NCBI GenBank assembly: GCA_001839685.1
Contig: MLAK01000836.1
Location: forward strand, 1-56,839
Origin: Tritrichomonas foetus
Lineage: Eukaryota; Parabasalia; Tritrichomonadida; Tritrichomonadidae
Reading direction: 5' to 3'
Length of the DNA: 56,839 nucleotides
The notes under the pieces were generated by a model. That model was not told where the DNA came from and searched no databases. It was given only the letters and a program-made list of their open reading frames with translations. The translations under genes and the position numbers were made by a program. This document shows, in pieces, positions 29,750-39,900 of this stretch. How positions within the stretch are numbered: position 1 is the first letter of the stretch; each line of letters opens with the position of its first letter.

Positions 29750-31228
29750 TCATTTGAGAAGTCCTAAAACAGTTGAAATAATTGTTCCGACTATTCCTTG
29801 TGGTTCTGATTGAGTTTTCTCTTTAGATTTGTCTTTAATATCCAAAGAATAATTTTCAAAAATCAATTCGGCATCTTCCACAATCATTTCAGCATTCCAA
29901 TCTTTATACTGCTGAAGCTTTTTCACAAGTTTTCCACCACCGAAAATATTCATGTTTTGGGCGACCTGTCCAACATGGGACAACACAAAACATTCAATAA
30001 TTTTCCGTTTATTGATAAAATCTATGACTTGTTTGATTGGATTTGGTTTTAAAATATCTTCATGTGAATTTTCTGAGCTATTTTCACTATCACTTTTATG
30101 ATGACTTTCATTTTCACTATCATCACTTTTATTGTTGATTTCTATATCACTTCCACTTTCTTTTAAACCTTCTTTATTTGAATATGAATGAAAGATAATG
30201 TGATCCCAAATTAAAAATAAACTCATAATTTCATGTTCGTCAGCAAAAAGTAACATTTCCCAACGCATTGCAAAATGTTGAGATGCATTTCCATATTTAT
30301 GAAGTTCTTCGGCAACTTTTGGAAAATAATGAGCAATTTTTGCATCAAGTCTGGCGAAATTATCAATACTTTTTTCTCCGCCTGCAACAAGATCGCCAAT
30401 CATTGAAAGTTCAACGAATTTTTTAGTTAACGAAAATGTAAGACTTTCAACGAATAATTTTGGTAATGAAAAAATAGTTGCAAATTGTGATGCCAATAAA
30501 AAAGATGCATATGCAAATCGTTCTTCCCCTTGGGAGTATTCATAGTCATTGTCTGATAAAATGAGTATTGTAAAAATCCGATTTATTCGAAAAAGAGTCT
30601 CTTCATTATCATCAATTTGATTCATTACTAGTTTATTCTTTGGTTCATCATTCTTTTGTTCTTTATTCTTTTGTTCTTTATTCTTTTGTTCTTTATTCTT
30701 TTGTTCTTTATTCTTTTGTTCTTTATTCTTTTGTTCTTCATTCTTTTGTTCTTCATTCTTTTGTTCTTCATTCTTTTGTTCTTCACTCTTTTTTTCTTTA
30801 TTTTTATGATTAACATTGAGATATTTTTCTCGAATTTCATTATCAATTTCATTTATTTTAGAAGAAATATTATTTTTGTTTTGTGAGTACCAAAAAATCG
30901 TTCTCTTGGTATCTCCTGAAATTAAATTAGAGTTCTTTCCATCTAATTTTAAAAGAGGCGATTTTTTCCGATTTAAGAGTTGATAATCAACTAAAAAAGA
31001 ATAATAATTTAAACATATGCTGAGTAGCTGTGAAACAAATTTTTCAGGCGCATCTGGAATAATACCAATTATTATCATCCACGATATGAGACGCTGTATC
31101 GATGACTTGTCGCGTGAAAAGTCAAAAATAAAATTTTCTATTTCAGATTGTCGAAAAAAAGGCTGCAAATAAGATAACGATTTTTCTAAAATCATACGAA
31201 GAGCATGAACATCGAGAACTTCTTTCAT
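29750..31228 (-). CDS. TBC-domain (Rab-GAP) protein with low-complexity insert
   Basis: 492 residues from the ATG at 31228. The TBC fingerprints are visible. ISGDTKRT (103-110) matches the arginine-finger motif IxxDxxR. YSQGEE (about 235) gives the glutamine finger of YxQ. AMRWEMLLFADEHEIMSLFLIWDHI (about 325-350) is the typical TBC C-terminal block. Both catalytic fingers are therefore present, so GTPase-activating activity toward a Rab is plausible. Between the two fingers lies a 60-residue lysine/glutamate/glutamine/asparagine stretch built of (E/K)EQKN repeats, encoded by a 15-bp minisatellite. An acidic Ser/Asn-rich insert (about 355-400) follows. The C-terminus ends in a hydrophobic helix (GIVGTIISTVLGLL), perhaps a membrane association site. 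Confidence 0.75.
   Translation of the reverse strand: MKEVLDVHALRMILEKSLSYLQPFFRQSEIENFIFDFSRDKSSIQRLISWMIIIGIIPDAPEKFVSQLLSICLNYYSFLVDYQLLNRKKSPLLKLDGKNSNLISGDTKRTIFWYSQNKNNISSKINEIDNEIREKYLNVNHKNKEKKSEEQKNEEQKNEEQKNEEQKNKEQKNKEQKNKEQKNKEQKNKEQKNDEPKNKLVMNQIDDNEETLFRINRIFTILILSDNDYEYSQGEERFAYASFLLASQFATIFSLPKLFVESLTFSLTKKFVELSMIGDLVAGGEKSIDNFARLDAKIAHYFPKVAEELHKYGNASQHFAMRWEMLLFADEHEIMSLFLIWDHIIFHSYSNKEGLKESGSDIEINNKSDDSENESHHKSDSENSSENSHEDILKPNPIKQVIDFINKRKIIECFVLSHVGQVAQNMNIFGGGKLVKKLQQYKDWNAEMIVEDAELIFENYSLDIKDKSKEKTQSEPQGIVGTIISTVLGLLK
30651..30785. repeat. 15-bp coding minisatellite, 9 copies
   Basis: About nine units of TTCTTTTGTTCTTTA (variant ...CTTCA) inside the TBC gene. The period is a multiple of three, so it encodes the pentapeptide KEQKN/EEQKN on the minus strand and keeps the frame on length change. 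Confidence 0.95.
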
Positions 31229-32752
31229 GATTTAGAGGAGAACCTGTTTAGTTTTTTTGGAAATTTAAATCTTTCAAACATATGTACGTTTATTAATTAT
31301 GTTATAAACCATTGAAAATTTGATTTTGAAGCATAAATGTGATGAAACAATATCAATGATGGAAATCTCGCCTGCCAATTCGTGAAAAAAGTAATAAATA
31401 TTTGATATCAAAGAAGTTTACTTTTCATGCCCTCTTGAAATGAACAAATTTGAAATGATGTAAAATCTACATAATTGAAAATTGGTTTAAAAAAACCTCC
31501 ATTCATTTATGAATGTTGTTTGTTCATCAATAAGTTTTCTTTATGATACTATTTCTTATTATATCATGAATCCGTTTTATATCATTTGATGATTGTTCTT
31601 CACAGATTAGCATGCTTATGATACCTCTTTGATAAATCAATTAATTTATGAACAGATTTCATTAAAACATTAATTTTTTATTTCCCACTATGAAATATTT
31701 AGCGCAGCTAATTAGCGGGAGTAAAATATTAGTACTTTTTTTGTGAAGAATATTCTCAAATAAATTGAAATTCACAACATTTTCTTTGAGATTTATCAGA
31801 AAATTAATGTTCTTTCAATTTTGTGTAAGTATACAATGATTTTTCGTCGAAATTGAATTAAAATGTGAAGGACAAAAACTTTTTTATCGGTGAATATTTA
31901 CCATGAAGCGTGATATCAACACAACATTCTTTGATTTTGATGGTATGTTTTTCATAAATAAGCTCTCAATAGAAATTTTATCAGAAAAATTGAAAAGATT
32001 AATTGAAAGATATCATCTTTGAGAATGATGTCATATCAACCTAATATATTCATTTTTTCCATATTTTTATCATTCATTCGCTTTATTTATATTTTTAAAC
32101 TAATTATTATGAATAATTGCACTTCACATGAAACACGCTTTACCTCAGAGCCATTCAAATTTTCAGATGTAAAATACGGAAATATACTGTTATTAGAATT
32201 TTATCAAACATAGGTTATTCTTAATTTAGATTCAAATAATAGCTATACAATTATATCTCTCTTGATAACTATAAAAATTCTCTTAAATGCTCATATATTG
32301 GGACAATAATTTAGTGAGAAACAATCTATTGAAATTTCAACGATGATAAGAATTGTTAAAAGTTTTTGATCAACAATTTCGTCTTTGTTCCTCAGAGATA
32401 TGATTAATGATGGAAAATATAGGTTGACTATTTTTATTAAATAACTTTTTTCTTAATTTGAAGGAAAAATAACGAAATTGAATAAAAATTATTGAATATT
32501 TGATAATTTTTTTTCAATTAGATGTTTATCTTTCATAAAAAAATTCTATGTTTATATTCAACGTAAACGAAAAAAACATTGTATTTTCAATACTCATTCA
32601 AACAAACTTTTCTTCAACACTGCATTCAATTTTTTATTTTCAAGCAGAGAAATTCTGTATTTTCATTTATTTTCTATCAAATATTAAACATCTTCACAAA
32701 AATATTAAAATAAGTTAACAAAACTTAACATAGAAATTTAGACGACTCTCCA
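31229..32752. other. intergenic, 1.5 kb, between two divergent genes
   Basis: Upstream region of both the TBC gene (-) and the CAMK-like kinase (+). A 39-codon ATG frame at 31903-32022 (with DFDG) and one at 32019-32213 are too short to support. No repeat or RNA recognised. Confidence 0.5.
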
Positions 32753-34282
32753 ATGGAACTTACATGCGAAGAATTACAAAAGAAATACAATATAATATGC
32801 CCAATAGGATCAGGCGCTTCATCAACAGTATTTTTAGGAACTCGCAAAGAAGATGATTTCCCGGTTGCCATCAAATTGATTATATTCAATAGCTCGGGGG
32901 TCTCAAATGAATACATCCGGTATTGCAAGGAAGAAATAGCCATTATGCGTTGCTTAAATCATCCATCAATCGTCAAGATTTTCGATATTATCGAAACTTC
33001 AGAATACCTCGCTATTATCACGGAATACCTAAATAATGGGTCTCTCATGCAGCAGATAAATTATGGGAAGCCTATAGGAACGACCAGATACATAAAGAAT
33101 ATATTCAGACAAATTGTCCAGGCTCTTGATTATCTTCATAACGACATGAAAATTGTTCATCGTGACCTTAAAGCCGAAAATATATTGTTTGATGAACAAA
33201 ACCAAATCAAAATCATCGATTTTGGATTCAGCAAAAGGAAATCTGGCCATTCCATTCAAATTAGCGATAATGATGAATTACTTATGAGTGGCCAAAGTTC
33301 TAGCCAAGATGAATCCCATGAGTTTGACGAATTCGTTCAAACCGATTCTGATGATTCGGCTCACAATTCACATGAAGATTCAATTGAAGTTTCTGAAAGA
33401 AATGACCTTTTTACAACACGTTGTGGTTCCCCATGCTATGCATCACCAGAGGTCATCAAAGGCGAAGGTTATTACCAAAAAGCAGATATTTGGAGTCTTG
33501 GTGTTTTGTTGTATTTAATGACAACTGGTGTCTTTCCATTTTATGATGCCAACCTGAATAAATTATTTAATTTAGTGATGAAAAAACCGCTAGATTTTCC
33601 ATCTGATTTACAAATTAGTGATGAATTAAAAGATTTGTTGAATGGAATGCTCGATAAAAATGCAGAAACACGAATGAGCATCAATGATGTAATTTGTCAT
33701 TCATGGTTATTAGCATCTTCACGTGAAGTGAATATTTCGTCAGCAGTTTCATGTGATATAGTTCTTCCATCATTACATTCGCTGGATCCAACAATTCAGA
33801 ATATCCGACAAAATAGGAAAAGAATTTGGAAAACGATAGCGCCATTGCCACCTGGAGGAATTCTTGAAAATATTCATGGTTTCTCGACACTAAATAATTC
33901 GCAAACAACAAAAGGTGACATAGAAATATCCAACACAAAAGCAAGAAGACTTATCCCAACAACATTGAGCGGACTATCAGCAATCCGACCGCCAATCATT
34001 CCAAGACGTAAATTATCCGTCGATTCCATCAAAAAGAATAGCCCTAATACTAGTGAGAAAGACATGAAACTCACATTCGATAATATTCCCGAAGAATCAA
34101 AATCTCCTCCTGAATCGACTGAAAACGTACAGAGAGACCTCTTAATGGCTCACTTCAACAGGAAAATCTTGCAGAGGCTGAAAAGCAAACAAAAATCTAT
34201 TTCATGGAATACATGCATCGAAAGAATGAATGCTGTCAGTGCCGCACGTTCAATTAATTCAGCTACAATGAATCATGCATGA
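32753..34282 (+). CDS. CAMK/MARK-like serine/threonine protein kinase
   Basis: 509 residues from the ATG at 32753. The kinase domain is at about 12-320: GSGASSTVFLG (P-loop, 19-29), VAIKL (Lys41), HRDLKAENILF (Asp138), IDFGFSK (DFG 156-158), CGSPCYASPEVI (APE) and ADIWSLGVLLYLMTTGVFPF. HRDLKAEN plus GSPxYASPE is typical of the AMPK/MARK/NUAK branch. A Ser/Asp/Glu-rich insert of about 55 residues (163-218) separates DFG from the activation-loop Thr (FTTRCGSP), an unusual place for such a long insert. The C-terminal 190 residues are basic and Ser/Pro-rich with no recognised domain. It is probably an active cytosolic kinase. Confidence 0.92.
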   Translation: MELTCEELQKKYNIICPIGSGASSTVFLGTRKEDDFPVAIKLIIFNSSGVSNEYIRYCKEEIAIMRCLNHPSIVKIFDIIETSEYLAIITEYLNNGSLMQQINYGKPIGTTRYIKNIFRQIVQALDYLHNDMKIVHRDLKAENILFDEQNQIKIIDFGFSKRKSGHSIQISDNDELLMSGQSSSQDESHEFDEFVQTDSDDSAHNSHEDSIEVSERNDLFTTRCGSPCYASPEVIKGEGYYQKADIWSLGVLLYLMTTGVFPFYDANLNKLFNLVMKKPLDFPSDLQISDELKDLLNGMLDKNAETRMSINDVICHSWLLASSREVNISSAVSCDIVLPSLHSLDPTIQNIRQNRKRIWKTIAPLPPGGILENIHGFSTLNNSQTTKGDIEISNTKARRLIPTTLSGLSAIRPPIIPRRKLSVDSIKKNSPNTSEKDMKLTFDNIPEESKSPPESTENVQRDLLMAHFNRKILQRLKSKQKSISWNTCIERMNAVSAARSINSATMNHA

Positions 34283-35063
34283 TATATTAATTTTGTGTGT
34301 TTTTTCGAGAGGTTTTTAACAAAATATAGAATTATAGAATTTATAGAAGTGATTTTTTTTAAAATAAATTTCTGAATTGTTTGAATATTTTATATGTTTT
34401 GTTTATTTAAATAGTTATTGGTAAGTAACTTCTAGTGATGGCGCATATGCTAGGAGTTTGAGACAAATCCTAATAAGTTAAAATGCTTTCTAGAGTTGAG
34501 AAACCTTCCTCCTAAGAATGCAGGATGTTAGACAACTTTAGTAAATTATCATAATTTACCTCACAAGTTCTCATACAACTTCTCCGATGAGAAATATAAC
34601 TTTTTTTTTTTAAAAAAAAGTCGAATTTAAATTGGGAAATGAAGTGAATTGAGCAGGACATAAGATAAATAATTTCTTTCTTTATTATTTTTTTAATTCT
34701 GTTTGCTTCAAATTCAATCTCCCTAAAGATTTGCTATAAGGTCAAATAAAGGTCAAATGTATTAATGAGATATTAAATAGTTCTTAGGGTCACATCTACT
34801 GTGACAGAGTCACGTGAGTGAACACACTGGAGACACGAAGTAGCCGGAGCTGTGGTCTCTCGCCAGCGCCTCTTCCAATTGCCGAATGAGTCGATAGGGC
34901 ACGCAAATATCACTTCAAATTTATAATTGCGTCCCCATGAGCAACCCTTTTTTTCTCATAGAACAAACGATACCTCATGTTTATCGAGATAAAAGTGAAA
35001 TTAATTAACTGCCAAATATGCATTGAAAAATATTATTAAACGTACACCACATGACTTGTGTTG
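34283..35063. other. intergenic with a diverged palindromic repeat
   Basis: Contains a GC-richer stretch at 34432-34590 with a hairpin near 34451-34472 and a T-run at 34601-34611, and the repeat copy at 34739-34962. Confidence 0.6.
34739..34962 (+). repeat. diverged copy of the 53.7-kb palindromic MITE
   Basis: Aligns along its length with 53741-53985. Shared segments, in order, are AGGTCAAATAAAGGTCAAA, GGGTCAC, CACGTGA...AACACA, GGAGCTGTGGTC, CCTCTTCCAAT-GCCGAATGAGTCGA and CTCATAG. The left terminal inverted repeat is missing or unrecognisable and internal bases have drifted, so this looks like an old, truncated insertion. Confidence 0.75.
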
Positions 35064-36821
35064 ATGATTTCTTCACTTCCATTTTCTGATCAGGCAATGG
35101 ATTATACAAAACCTAATAATGAAGAAATCATTAAACTGAGATTCTCCGAATTATTTTGCCAATATAAAAGGAAATCTCAAATTATGTATTATTTACGCCA
35201 ATATAGTTTAATTAAAGATAAAAATCTAGCAAAACTTAATTTAAAAGCACCACAAATTAATTTGTTTTCCTGGAAAAATATTTTCAAGCAAATGCTGACA
35301 CTCAATCCAATAATTTATAGATTTCGTCAATACAACTTATTTTTGTGTTGGAATACAATGATTAAAAAACAAAAATCATTGGAACTTAATTTTCTTAAGA
35401 TTTTAATCTTTAGAAAAAGATTAATATTTGAACAAGCTTTAAAAACTTGGAAAAGAGCACTTAAGCTTAAAAATTATTTTAAATCTATTTCAATATTTCC
35501 GAATGAAGATCTTAAAATAAGAGCTTTTCGGGCATTTATGATTGTTCGAGTGAAAAAGAAAAGAGATGCTAATAATCTCTATTGTGCAAGGCAAACAAGA
35601 AATTTTATTTTACTTGGAAATGCTTTTGATAAATGGAGAACTAGTTTGAGACATAAAAGAGTAACTCGATACTTACAAAAAAGGAAAGTAGATAAATTAA
35701 AAAGAAAGTTCTTTTTATTATGGATAAAGAATAAAAGATTAAAAGCTCGACTTAATTATTGTTACGAAAGAGAAATCGAAGCTCAAAAAGCCAATTATAA
35801 ATATAAAGCTTTTAAAATATGGCAAGATAAATTCTTTGATCGTAAAATATTATGTAAAAAAGCACACCAGCTCATAAGATTATTAAAATTGAAACGAACA
35901 AGAACACTATTTCGAATGTGGCAAAGAAATATTGATTATAAATATTTTATCAAAGAATCAAAAGATCGCATATTTTATTCATCAAAAGTTTTTACATTCA
36001 GAAAATGCTTTTTTATTTGGAAAGAAAAGTATATTCAAAATATCGAAATGAAAAATAGAATGAAAAAACAATACACTAAATTTATTCGAATTAAAAAAAT
36101 GATATTTTACAAAATATGGAGAGCAAAATATAAAGATATAAATAGAAAGAGAGAAAAAGTTAATAGACTTCATATGGTTTATTATAAACCAAAGATTCAA
36201 GAGTACTTTTTCAATTACTGGAAAGAGAAGTATCAGGAAAAGCATGAATTTTTGAGAAAGTGGCACCTTGCTACAAATCAATGGCACAAATCTCTAATTA
36301 CTCCTTTTTTCAAAAATTGGCATCTTGTATCAAAAGCATCCATTCATTATCAAAAACATTTATGCCATATTACATTTATTTTATTCCAAAAATATCGGAA
36401 ACATTGTATTCATTATAAGAGAGTTGTAAGAAAGACTATCAAAATGTATGTTTTTTTACTGCAAAGAAACATGTTTTGTTATTGGAAGCAATATGCTCAT
36501 GAAAAAAGAGAATCTGAATTCATACAAAAACATGTTCGAATTTCCATTTTGTTAGATTGTTTCGTTAATGGCTCTCTTTACAATGCTCCTTCTAAGAAAA
36601 CATTGAATTCTTTGAGATCCCACAATAAGAAAGTTTCTACCAGAGACATTCCATCATGTAATGCTAATGATGACAACAATCAACTAATTCAGGAGTTAAC
36701 AAAAGAGCTGAGACATGTTCAAAAAGAAATGAATGAAAACAGATCTGATAATAATCTCACACATAAGTACATTTTACTTGCTCGACGAATTAATACGATT
36801 CAACAAGCATCCTCCAAATAA
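35064..36821 (+). CDS. Sfi1-like centrin-binding repeat protein
   Basis: The first ATG is at 35064 (the frame opens at GTG). A second ATG at 35097 lies 22 bases after an initiator-like TCACTT and may be the true start, giving 574 residues. From about 60 to 490 the protein repeats a motif ending in a hydrophobic/aromatic-x-x-W-(K/R) core: LCWNTMIKK, ALKTWKRAL, AFDKWRTSL, FLLWIKNK, AFKIWQDKF, LFRMWQRN, CFFIWKEKY, FYKIWRAKY, FFNYWKEKY, FFKNWHLV, MFCYWKQYA. About 12 repeats spaced 25-45 residues apart match the Sfi1 helix that binds centrin. It would be expected at basal bodies or the spindle pole/attractophore. The tail (about 530-580) is a short coiled coil. The protein is Lys/Tyr/Phe-rich because of the AT-rich DNA. 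Confidence 0.72.
   Translation: MISSLPFSDQAMDYTKPNNEEIIKLRFSELFCQYKRKSQIMYYLRQYSLIKDKNLAKLNLKAPQINLFSWKNIFKQMLTLNPIIYRFRQYNLFLCWNTMIKKQKSLELNFLKILIFRKRLIFEQALKTWKRALKLKNYFKSISIFPNEDLKIRAFRAFMIVRVKKKRDANNLYCARQTRNFILLGNAFDKWRTSLRHKRVTRYLQKRKVDKLKRKFFLLWIKNKRLKARLNYCYEREIEAQKANYKYKAFKIWQDKFFDRKILCKKAHQLIRLLKLKRTRTLFRMWQRNIDYKYFIKESKDRIFYSSKVFTFRKCFFIWKEKYIQNIEMKNRMKKQYTKFIRIKKMIFYKIWRAKYKDINRKREKVNRLHMVYYKPKIQEYFFNYWKEKYQEKHEFLRKWHLATNQWHKSLITPFFKNWHLVSKASIHYQKHLCHITFILFQKYRKHCIHYKRVVRKTIKMYVFLLQRNMFCYWKQYAHEKRESEFIQKHVRISILLDCFVNGSLYNAPSKKTLNSLRSHNKKVSTRDIPSCNANDDNNQLIQELTKELRHVQKEMNENRSDNNLTHKYILLARRINTIQQASSK
35073..35078 (+). promoter_or_regulatory. initiator TCACTT
   Basis: Fits TCAYTW, with its A 22 bases before the ATG at 35097. 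It lies downstream of the first ATG (35064), favouring the later start for the Sfi1-like gene. Confidence 0.4.
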
Positions 36822-36952
36822 AAAATTTTTGGGAAATATAAATATTCAATGTCTTCATGAATGAATAAAAATTTGGATGTAAAACATTTTTTTGCCAATA
36901 AACACAATTATTACTTGTTCAAAATAGTGAAACATAATTACTTTTAAAAACT

Positions 36953-39900
36953 TCAATCAGAATAATTTGTTGTACATAGAATCAAATCTTTCCATGAACA
37001 AACTGTAACAATCAGCAAATTATCGGGAAAGAAAAGTTCATTAAAAATTGAGTTTCTATCAACAACAGAACTCAATCCAGCTATTTCTATAATCTCATCC
37101 GGATTTTCTTTCATTTCTTCTTCAGGAGAATTATATTCATCTGAATTATATAGTTTCTTAGTTTCTGGCTTTGGTTGTTCAAGTTTGAATTTTTCTACTA
37201 TGATATTTATTGCATTTTTTACTGTAACTGTGTTATCAAATGTTAATATTCGATCTTTTTTATTTTCACATTGTACAATGTATTTTTTGTCTTTAATATT
37301 TTGATTATATAGATAATTTTGGATCTTTTGTGAACTGGAATTTTCTTGGTTATTCATTATTTCTTCTAATGAAGGGGTTGAAAATAATCCACGAACAGCA
37401 ATATGATAATGTAGCTCTTTAGAATCATGTGGAAGTCCAAAAATGAAATTTAACAGTGCATCTTCATCAAGTTTTGCTAATATTGTTTGATCAAAATATC
37501 TTTTCACATATTTGTTGATTATATCAAAAGGCCCATTTGCCGCAATTGCAGCTAAAAAATCTGATGATGATGAAGTATTCAAATATTTCATAAAAATATT
37601 CATATATCTTTCAGTAAGAAAAGTATTGATAAAATCTGAATCATTACATAAATATTTTATATATGCATGATAAGTTTGATTACAAATTGATTTATTTTTC
37701 ATTAAAAATGAAACAAAGGGTCGAACACATTTTGTTGCATTTTCATGAGTAAGAAAATGTTCAAAAAAGTCTAAAACTTCACATCCTTTTTCTGCCCATA
37801 CCATAATTCTTGTTATTGATTGTTCAATATTTTCATTGCATTTTGAAAAGATATTATGTATCCGACTCCTTAAATTAGAATCACCATTCATTATTCGACA
37901 TTCTAATTCATTATCATTTTTTAATAAAAGAACCATTAAATCTTTATCCGAGTGTTGTGTGAATTTTTCTTTCATTGATTCAAGATAAACTTGAGTTGGC
38001 TCTTCTTTTGAGCTTTGAGACATTCCACATGCTAATAATTTAAGTTGCTTAGGATCTAAAGTGCTCAAAATTGTTTTATCAAAATATTTTTCAATGAACC
38101 ACTCAATATTTTGAATATCTTTGGTTTTTTTTGTGACTGCAGCCAAAAAATCAACAGCTTCAATCATTTTGAAATTATTGAAAAATAAACGTAAATTATG
38201 ATTTTGAACAAATAAATCAACAAAACTTTGTTGTACAGCAGCATATTCAGTAAAACATTTAAATGTAACACGATTAATTATACCTTTCTTTTCAGCAATT
38301 AAATTAACAAATGGTTGAAGAGTCTTTTTAATTGATTTCTTTTTGATAAGAATAGCTTGAAAGAAATCAGTAACTTTCTCGTAACCTTTTTCGCTCATAA
38401 TCAAGACATAATTTAGTAGTTCTTCAATATCAGTAGTTGCTTTAAGAAGAATGCTTTGAACCTTTTGATGAACTTCTTCATTTTCAATGACATAATAGGT
38501 TTGAGAGTTTTTTAATGATTTTAAAAAAATTTTCGTTTCTAAGCATGCAATGCAAATTTTATGATCACTTTCACAATCTTCACTGTAATTTTGTGGTAAT
38601 CCAAACATCAATTTAGTTAATTGATTTTCTTTCATCTTCTTTAAAATGCAATCATCGAAGTAATTCTGAACAAACCATTCAATTTGTTCATCATTTGGAC
38701 ATATTGAAACAAAAGATGCTAAAAAATCAACAGCTTGAAGAGTCTTCAAACTTAAAAAAAATCTTTCAAGTACTGATTGATGTAAAAATGATTCAACAAA
38801 CAAAGAATGCTTCACAGCAAATTTAGAAAAGTAATTAAAAATGTTCGCTGATGGTTCTTTTTGTTCACAAAATTGAAGAAATGGTTTTATTATATAATTC
38901 AATGTTTTCTTTTTCAACAATGACTTGAAAAACATCTCGCAATCAACTCCATTTTCACTCCATTTTATTAAAATCGGTAACAATTTTTTCGTCATTTTGG
39001 TTTGCGAGTGAATAGTAAAATTAATGGTATCAATCATAATTTCATCATCTTCGTTATCATTTCCTTCATTCATATAAATGCTCGAAAGGTTTAATTTTCG
39101 TAAATATTCAATAAGTTGATCTTGATTTGTATCAATTAAAAAGATTTCACAAAGTTGGTCATAATCATTTTGTATTCTATAGACAATTTCATACAAAATA
39201 TCCGGCTTTACATTAGTTTTCCAAAAAGGCATTAAATTTTTGAAATATTTGATTAAAATTAAATCAGGGTTTTCGTAAAATTTAGTAATTTTAAAAATAA
39301 TTTTACATAATGTATTTTGATATTCGTCATCCAACAAATATTTTGATATTTCCAATAAAACTTTTGGACTGATACAGTCTTTCTTTTTAATATTTGAAAG
39401 CATATTCAAAATCGATTTAACAGAATCTATTTTTGTTGAATTTTTTTTAAGGATTTCTAAAATAATTGCATTTGAAAGATCAGTAAAGGACGAATAATAA
39501 TCAGAAATAAAGCTAAAATCTTTCATGTATTCGGATTTATCAGAAATTAACCCAAAAAATCGAATGAAAAAATCGATCTTCTTTTTTTGAGAAATACCAA
39601 TTTTTCCAAGAAATGCAAAAGACATCGAATAATTGGAAACATCGTCATTTTCTATTAATTCTAAAGAATAATTTAAGAAATTTTTAAATGATTCATTATA
39701 ATTAATATTATATTTATTCATAGCTTTCAAAATTGTTGCTCGAAATGAATTTTTTTGGCAAAAAAGTGTTGAAAAAAGAGTTTTCATATTTTTTGGATCG
39801 AAAAGGGAATTAAAAAGTTCTTTTTGAATTAGAACTTTATCAACAAAACCAACAAACTCTTTGTTATTAGATTTAATTAAATCCAAGAGAAAATAACTCA

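Noticed and set aside
31903..32022. 39-codon ATG frame with TTFFDFDG
   Set aside because: Resembles a HAD motif but is too short and has no further support.
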